NCBI RefSeq assembly: GCF_038632915.1
Contig: NZ_CP152050.1
Location: 1,581,001 to 1,645,000 of the forward strand
DNA: 64,000 nucleotides
Direction of reading: 5' to 3'
Source of the DNA: Paenisporosarcina sp. FSL H8-0542
Lineage (GTDB): Bacteria; Bacillota; Bacilli; Bacillales_A; Planococcaceae
Shown here: piece after piece, positions 61,849 to 64,000 of the stretch
How the letters are laid out: each line of letters begins with the position of its first letter
Position numbering within the stretch: the stretch's first letter is position 1
Program-made: the position numbers and the translations under genes
The notes under the pieces: generated by a model
Databases searched by the model: none
Told to the model about the DNA's origin: nothing
Seen by the model: the letters and a program-made list of their open reading frames with translations, nothing else

Positions 61849-63324
61849 TCATTCAATAGGTAACATGAGACGAAATATAGTTTCATGCGGTGAGGTTGAT
61901 ACCAAGAACAATTCACAATTATTAGCTTCAGCAAGTAATCGACTTAATGGTAACCCAAGTCCTAATCCCTGCTTCTTCTTTCTTTTACTGTCTCCTCGAT
62001 AATATCGTTCGAAAATATAAGGAATTTCTGGTTCTGCAATCCCTTTACCATTATCTAATATATCAAGGTATAGCTTTTTGTCTTCAATAGTCATGCTTAA
62101 GGTGATTTTAGTAGTTTCTGCTCCTGCACTATTCATTAAGAGATTAAGTAGAATTTGCTTAATTTGACCTCTATCTGCTACTATTTTCAGTGGTTTGATT
62201 AAAGGAGAGGCATCAAAGTCTATATCTTTAAAACCTTCTATAGAATGAACCTGTTGCATTACCTCTTCTATTACCTCCCAGAGAGGGAATAATACAAACT
62301 CTCCATGAACAGTGCTGGATTCTAATGACGCAAAATCTAATAAATCTTCTACCATTTTTTGCATTCTCTTAGCTTCTTCTAACGTTGTTAATAAAAATTG
62401 ATCTGCTGTTTCCCCTGTGACAATGCCTCCTTGGACGGCTTGAATCATCCCACGAATCGAAGTAACAGGGGTTCTTAATTCATGAGAAACGCCTGCAAGT
62501 AAATCAGTTCTCATTTGTTCAAGTTGTTGCAAACGCTTTGTCATTATCTTAAAAGAAGAAAATAGTTGTTGTAATTCAGCCTCTTTTACTTTCGATGCTG
62601 AAGGAAGATTCGGTGAGTAATCTCCTTCTGAAACTTTTCTCGCAGCTTCAGTTAATTGATGTAAGGGAAGTATTAATTTTCTAGAAAGATGATATATTAC
62701 AAGCCAACCTCCAAATGCGACACCTAAAATAATAAGTACAAGAAGTCCATAAGTTTCTATATTTTCCGAAAACAATTCTGGTGAAGGGGTACTTAAATAT
62801 AAAGCACCAATAACATTCCCATCTATACTTAGAGGCATGCCAACACGGAGCCATGTAACATCTTTATATTCAATTTTTTCTTTAGTTTTTTTACCGCTTA
62901 GAACACTTTCTATAGTAGGTGGTGTTTTAGCAAGAGTCTCGGATATTGATATATCTAGACTCGAAAAGTTAACAAGATTATGACCCTCTTCATTAAAAAT
63001 TTGCATAAAATCTTGAGCAACAGGACGGACTACTTCCGTTGGTAAAGCAGGTATAGGAACGGGAGTGGAAGGTACGCTAGGTATTTGACCTTGGTGAAAA
63101 CTGGGTTGTGATTGCACCATATTGGTAGCGTGTATGTATGAAGCGCTAAGTTGTTCAGCTCTCGCCTGGAGTATTTGAAAACTTTGTTGATTTTGATTTA
63201 CTTTTAGCAATACACCAGCGATAATCCCTAAAATGATAAGAATGGCTATTAGTACACCCGCATATCTTCGAGTCCAAAAACGAAGTAAAGGGATACTTTT
63301 ATCAGACTGTAAGCTAGTTAACAC
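61849..63324 (-). CDS. Membrane sensor histidine kinase
   Basis: 491 residues. Two helices (YAGVLIAILIILGIIAGVLL; YGLLVLIILGVAFGGWLVIY) enclose an extracellular sensor of about 150 residues with a Pro-rich part (PSVPSTPVPIPALPTE). HAMP (ILPLHQLTEAARKVSEGDY), H-box VSHELRTPVTSIR with His281, N-box LLNLLMNSAG, G-boxes DNGKGIAEPEI and GLGLGLPLSRLL. Autophosphorylates and passes phosphate to the response regulator, which it overlaps by 11 bases. Signal unknown. Confidence 0.93.
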   Translation of the reverse strand: MLTSLQSDKSIPLLRFWTRRYAGVLIAILIILGIIAGVLLKVNQNQQSFQILQARAEQLSASYIHATNMVQSQPSFHQGQIPSVPSTPVPIPALPTEVVRPVAQDFMQIFNEEGHNLVNFSSLDISISETLAKTPPTIESVLSGKKTKEKIEYKDVTWLRVGMPLSIDGNVIGALYLSTPSPELFSENIETYGLLVLIILGVAFGGWLVIYHLSRKLILPLHQLTEAARKVSEGDYSPNLPSASKVKEAELQQLFSSFKIMTKRLQQLEQMRTDLLAGVSHELRTPVTSIRGMIQAVQGGIVTGETADQFLLTTLEEAKRMQKMVEDLLDFASLESSTVHGEFVLFPLWEVIEEVMQQVHSIEGFKDIDFDASPLIKPLKIVADRGQIKQILLNLLMNSAGAETTKITLSMTIEDKKLYLDILDNGKGIAEPEIPYIFERYYRGDSKRKKKQGLGLGLPLSRLLAEANNCELFLVSTSPHETIFRLMLPIE

Positions 63325-63991
63325 GTATCATATACCCCGTTCCACGTACTGTTTTAATTTCGCCCTCATCTGAAGACCAATCACACAAGTGTTGACGAAT
63401 TCTTTTAATTGAAGCATCTACAGCTCTATCTGCACCGTTATAATTCATACCCCAAACATAATCCAAGAGTTGATCACGAGTAAAGCATTGATTTGGGTGT
63501 TTTCCTAGGAAAGCAAGCAGTCCCCAATCACGTGGTGACAAAGGAATTAATTCATCATAAAAAGAGGCAGTATGAGTTGTAAGATTTATTACAAGATGGC
63601 CTAATCTAATTAATTCATTATCTTCTAAATGTGAGGAACGGCGTAATACAGCTTGAACTCGAGCCACAACTTCCTCAGGATCGAATGGTTTTGTGATATA
63701 ATCATCAGCCCCTTGTCCAAGCCCTGCTAGTCTTTCGGGCACACTACCTCTAGCTGTTAGGATAATGACAGGACAACTACCATATTGACGGATTTGTTTT
63801 AGAATCTCTAGCCCATCATTTTGAGGCAACATCAAATCCAAAAGTACCAATGAAGGTTTATAATTTAAAAAAAATTGAACTACATTACCTTCGCCTGAAT
63901 GGGAAGCAACCGAAAAATCCTTTCTTTCCAAATATACTTTTAATATCTGAACAATTGGTAACTCGTCCTCAATAAGTAAGATGCGCTTCAC
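63314..63991 (-). CDS. OmpR/PhoB-family response regulator
   Basis: 225 residues from GTG 63991; nine bases remain to the window edge, so a ribosome site cannot be seen. Receiver domain with EDE near the N-terminus, phospho-acceptor Asp52 (LVLLDLMLP), ILTARG and TKPFDPEEV; C-terminal winged helix ending IKTVRGTGYMIRV. Probably a transcription factor for surface or stress genes; paired with the kinase that follows. Confidence 0.93.
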   Translation of the reverse strand: MKRILLIEDELPIVQILKVYLERKDFSVASHSGEGNVVQFFLNYKPSLVLLDLMLPQNDGLEILKQIRQYGSCPVIILTARGSVPERLAGLGQGADDYITKPFDPEEVVARVQAVLRRSSHLEDNELIRLGHLVINLTTHTASFYDELIPLSPRDWGLLAFLGKHPNQCFTRDQLLDYVWGMNYNGADRAVDASIKRIRQHLCDWSSDEGEIKTVRGTGYMIRVN

Positions 63992-64000
63992 TACAAAACA

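Noticed and set aside
1-64000. tRNA or rRNA genes
   Set aside because: I looked for clover-leaf ends and rRNA stretches and saw none; the CCA-like and GGTTC-like matches present do not fold into tRNAs.

Overview
The window is low-GC chromosomal DNA of a Gram-positive, Bacillales-type bacterium. The evidence is strong AGGAGG ribosome sites, frequent TTG and GTG starts, a T-box in front of proC, a namA–proC–yqjP–yqjQ block as in Bacillus subtilis, ArsR/CadC-type metal control, a DdlR-like regulator beside ddl, and several lipoproteins. A Planococcaceae or Bacillaceae genus fits, but the sequence alone does not give the species.

Layout. 0–4.9 kb: the end of an FAD oxidoreductase, a half-size MFS protein, small membrane proteins, a secreted TolB-like protein and AdoMet decarboxylase (speD). 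5.3–8.8 kb: a metal/redox operon with a Tat-exported multicopper oxidase, a ZIP metal transporter, a small HTH protein, TatA and TatC. 9.1–13.4 kb: cadC–cadA facing copC–copD-like genes, with CadC-type palindromes between them. 13.4–15.1 kb: a HAD phosphatase and decayed genes.

15.1–35.2 kb is an accessory region unlike the rest. It holds mostly small genes (hypothetical, membrane and lipoprotein genes, plus DUF523, LOG, MazG, EamA, ddlR–ddl and an ECF sigma factor with a DUF4179 partner). They are separated by about 20 loci of a two-part hairpin repeat. Half A (loop CGGGTGCT) tends to sit a few bases after a stop codon. Half B (loop GGGGCAG) tends to sit just before the next gene. A small terminator hairpin often lies between them. 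The layout looks cassette-like. One B copy carries an IS110-family insertion whose non-coding tail contains a 13-nt segment matching the insertion target at 12 positions, as expected of a bridge-RNA guide. Longer hairpin repeats with covarying stems and two arrays of 20-bp tandem repeats lie in the same region.

35.9–46.4 kb is a core-like block: cupin protein, namA, T-box-controlled proC, MBL hydrolase, SDR, argGH, a helix-hairpin-helix protein, signal peptidase I, a lipoprotein and a GrpB-family protein. 46.4–51.0 kb: an orphan pair of oligopeptide-type ABC permeases, a frameshifted lipoprotein, a GNAT and small membrane proteins. 51.4–51.7 kb: a dead IS110 fragment. 52.2–61.2 kb: two very large tandem-duplicated subtilisin-family secreted proteases with C-terminal dockerin modules. 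61.8–64.0 kb: a histidine kinase and response regulator on the minus strand.

The best leads are the cassette-like hairpin array with the IS110 insertion, the multicopper oxidase–ZIP–Tat operon, the CadC operators apparently shared with copCD, and the dockerin proteases.
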